Shown here: positions 4,637 to 6,149 of the stretch, one piece after another | Layout: each line of letters opens with the position of its first letter | Numbering within the stretch: the first letter of the stretch is position 1 | Origin: CAYSCX01 sp964429575 | GTDB taxonomy: Bacteria > Desulfobacterota > Binatia > Binatales > Binataceae | Assembly (NCBI GenBank): GCA_964429575.1 | Contig: CAYSCX010000084.1 | Coordinates: 1 to 6,149 of the forward strand | Length of the DNA stretch: 6,149 bases | Direction: 5' to 3' | Program-made: the position numbers and the translations under genes | The notes under the pieces: model-generated | The model's input: only the letters and a program-made list of their open reading frames with translations | Told to the model about the DNA's origin: nothing | The model's database searches: none

Positions 4637-5488
4637 GTGAAAGCGGTCATCATCAACGGCGACGACTTCGGCCACTCGGCCGAGGTCAACGCCGGAATCA
4701 TCCGCACGCATCGCGACGGTGTGCTCACGAGCGCGAGCCTGATGGTCGCGTCGCCAGCGCGCGACGAGGCGGCAGCGTACGCGCGTGCGAACCCGAGCCT
4801 CGATGTGGGGCTGCACCTGGTCGTATGCCAGGGTCGCAGCGTGTTGCTTCGCGGCCAGCTGCCGGGACTGGTCGATTCAAACTGCGCATTTGCGGACAGT
4901 CCGGTGCTCGCGGGCCTGCGATACTTTTTCGACCGCCGCGTGCGCAAACTTCTTCGCGCGGAATGCCGCGCGCAAATTGAAGCGCATCTGATGCTCGTCG
5001 GCTACCTCAATCACATCGACGGCCATCTGAACTTCCACGTGCACCCGACCATCGCTGACATTGTCGTTGAACTCGCCGCGGAGTACGGAGTGCCGTGCAT
5101 TCGGTTGCCGCGCGAGCCGGTGGGCACGACGCTCGCTCTGGCGAAAGACAACTTTGCGCGCAAACTGCTCGAAGCCGCAATATTCAAGGCGCTTTCGAAG
5201 CGAACGCGGCGGCTTATTGATGCGAAGGGAATCAAATCGACCGACTCGCTCTTCGGCCTTCATCAGAGTGGCCATCTGACCGAGCCCTACGTGCTGGGCG
5301 TAATCGACCGGCTGCCGGAAGGGGTCACCGAGTTGTACTTTCATCCGGCGGCGGACACCGGCGGCGTGCCGCCTTCGGCGGCGGCGCAGCGTGAGGTCGA
5401 AATTCTGACCAGCCGCGCCGTGCGCGAAGCTCTCGACCGCCATGGGATTCGCCTCACGACCTTTCGGGAACTCGCCGCCTCCAAATAG
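4637..5488 (+). CDS. hpnK: Hopanoid biosynthesis protein HpnK (YdjC-like deacetylase)
   Basis: HpnK is a 283-residue YdjC/ChbG-type carbohydrate deacetylase. In characterised hopanoid pathways it removes the acetyl group from N-acetylglucosaminyl-bacteriohopanetetrol, between the glycosyltransferase HpnI and the radical-SAM enzyme HpnJ that forms the cyclitol ether. Visible motifs are the metal/catalytic DDFG (9-12), GVLTSASLMV (28-37), GLHLV (58-62), the histidine-rich metal site HIDGHLNFHVHP (126-137), and LYFHPAAD near 233-240 with H236. The block RYFFDRRVRKLLRAECRAQIEAH (about 95-117) is the RYFF...LRAE segment that separates HpnK from general ChbG proteins. The GTG at 4637 is chosen because the family begins at VKAVIINGDDFG. 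An in-frame TTG at 4571 would add 22 unconserved residues and overlap the 5' end of hpnG. The ribosome site is weak. The downstream acetyltransferase is probably co-transcribed. Confidence 0.92.
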   Translation: MKAVIINGDDFGHSAEVNAGIIRTHRDGVLTSASLMVASPARDEAAAYARANPSLDVGLHLVVCQGRSVLLRGQLPGLVDSNCAFADSPVLAGLRYFFDRRVRKLLRAECRAQIEAHLMLVGYLNHIDGHLNFHVHPTIADIVVELAAEYGVPCIRLPREPVGTTLALAKDNFARKLLEAAIFKALSKRTRRLIDAKGIKSTDSLFGLHQSGHLTEPYVLGVIDRLPEGVTELYFHPAADTGGVPPSAAAQREVEILTSRAVREALDRHGIRLTTFRELAASK

Positions 5489-5527
5489 CCGCGAGCAAGT
5501 GGCCCCGCGCTTGCGAATGGAATCGCC

Positions 5528-5534
5528 GAGGGAG
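5528..5534 (+). promoter_or_regulatory. Ribosome binding site of the acetyltransferase gene
   Basis: GAGGGAG ends 6 nt before the ATG at 5541 and decides between this start and in-frame ATGs at 5517 and 5442. The latter overlaps hpnK, and neither has an equally good Shine-Dalgarno match. Confidence 0.7.
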
Positions 5535-5540
5535 ACGACA

Positions 5541-6056
5541 ATGGGCAAGGTAACCATAAGTCCTGCGCGTAGAGCCGACCTGCCGAGGCTCACCGCAATC
5601 TACAACCATTACGTCGAGACGACTCCGATAACCTTCGACATCAAGCCGTACACCATCGAGGGCCGTGGGCGCTGGTTCGACGAACATTCGACCACGGGAC
5701 GCTATCGCATCATGGTGGCGCGCGAGGCTGGCGAAGTGGCCGGCTACGCATCCAGCGGCCGTTTTCGCGCCAAGGAGGCGTACGACACCACCGCCGAGAC
5801 GAGCATCTACTGCGCTCCCGAAGCGCTCGGGCGCGGAATCGGCACGATGCTCTACCGGGCGCTGTTCGTCGCGCTCGCTCGCGAGGACATCCACCGGCTG
5901 GTCGCGGGCATCACGCTGCCCAACAACGCATCAGTTGCACTTCACAAGCGCATGGGTTTCAAGCAGGCCGCGCTGTTCACCGAGAACGGCCGCAAGTTCG
6001 ACCGTTTCTGGGACGTGCTCTGGATGGAGCGGCCGCTGGTGCTTCGGAGCGATTAG
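5541..6056 (+). CDS. GNAT N-acetyltransferase, phosphinothricin/methionine-sulfoximine type
   Basis: This 171-residue GNAT enzyme transfers acetyl from acetyl-CoA to an amino group. The sequence follows the Pat/YncA/MddA subfamily. It has an N-terminal IYNHYVETTPITF (20-32) with a downstream WFDEH (45-49), then GYASSGRFRAKEAY (68-81) and ETSIY (86-90). The CoA-pyrophosphate loop ALGRGIG is at 95-101, followed by AGITLPNNASVALHKRMGF (122-140) and the C-terminal GRKFDRFWDVLWM (150-162). Family members acetylate methionine sulfone/sulfoximine and related amino-acid analogues, some also phosphinothricin; the native substrate here is unproven. Length is normal for the family. It starts 52 nt after hpnK on the same strand with its own good ribosome site, so co-transcription is likely, but no functional link to hopanoids is evident. 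Confidence 0.9.
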   Translation: MGKVTISPARRADLPRLTAIYNHYVETTPITFDIKPYTIEGRGRWFDEHSTTGRYRIMVAREAGEVAGYASSGRFRAKEAYDTTAETSIYCAPEALGRGIGTMLYRALFVALAREDIHRLVAGITLPNNASVALHKRMGFKQAALFTENGRKFDRFWDVLWMERPLVLRSD

Positions 6057-6103
6057 CGAACTCGCGCACCGATTCGGATTGACGTAGGCTTGAGCCGCGC
6101 GGA

Positions 6104-6117
6104 GGCGGTGCGCCGCC
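6104..6117 (+). terminator. Weak hairpin after the acetyltransferase gene
   Basis: GGCGG (6104-6108) pairs with CCGCC (6113-6117) around TGCG, 47 nt after the stop codon. The stem is short, and only a few Ts (GTT) follow. In such GC-rich sequence this could be chance. Nothing else was recognised between 6057 and the window end. Confidence 0.2.
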
Positions 6118-6149
6118 GTTCGCATCCGAGCTTCGCAACGCCAATTCCG

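Noticed and set aside
6079..6084. TTGACG as a -35 box for a gene right of the window
   Set aside because: The expected -10 position (around 6101) reads GGAGGC, with no TATAAT-like sequence at 16-18 nt.

Overview
The window is a high-GC bacterial chromosomal segment (about 60% or more by eye) carrying seven complete genes. Two are hopanoid genes (hpnG and hpnK), and one is a DUF422 carotenoid-biosynthesis membrane protein. This points to a hopanoid- and carotenoid-producing environmental Gram-negative-type bacterium. The combination, plus GC-rich genes and gene gaps filled with small palindromic repeats, resembles soil Deltaproteobacteria-like or Candidatus Binatota genomes. That taxonomic guess is inference only; no rRNA or other marker is present.

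Layout from left to right. (1) 30-929, plus strand: a seven-helix CruF-like carotenoid protein. (2) 1005-2129 and 2132-2461, plus strand: a six-Asp-box beta-propeller followed 2 nt later by a ThiS/MoaD ubiquitin-like sulfur-carrier protein. The carrier's Gly-Gly is buried under a 15-residue C-terminal tail. (3) 2462-2806: a gene-free stretch built of short dispersed-repeat-like pieces and hairpins. (4) 2807-3601, plus strand: a classical NAD-type short-chain dehydrogenase. (5) 3602-3754: a convergent intergenic region made almost entirely of inverted repeats. Its outermost TAGCAGG ends supply the stop codons of both flanking genes. (6) 3755-4582, minus strand: hpnG, and 4637-5488, plus strand: hpnK, divergently arranged. 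(7) 5541-6056, plus strand: a phosphinothricin/methionine-sulfoximine-type GNAT acetyltransferase, probably co-transcribed with hpnK.

How the genes work together. HpnG and HpnK act at separate steps of hopanoid side-chain processing. HpnG releases adenine from adenosylhopane to give ribosylhopane. HpnK deacetylates N-acetylglucosaminyl-bacteriohopanetetrol. The genes for the linking steps (hpnH, hpnI, hpnJ) are not in the window. The CruF-like gene is another isoprenoid-lipid gene nearby, but nothing shows that it is co-regulated with them. The propeller and sulfur-carrier pair is a tight, probably translationally coupled two-gene unit of unknown function and is the most interesting module here. 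No tRNA, rRNA, CRISPR array, transposase or phage gene was seen.
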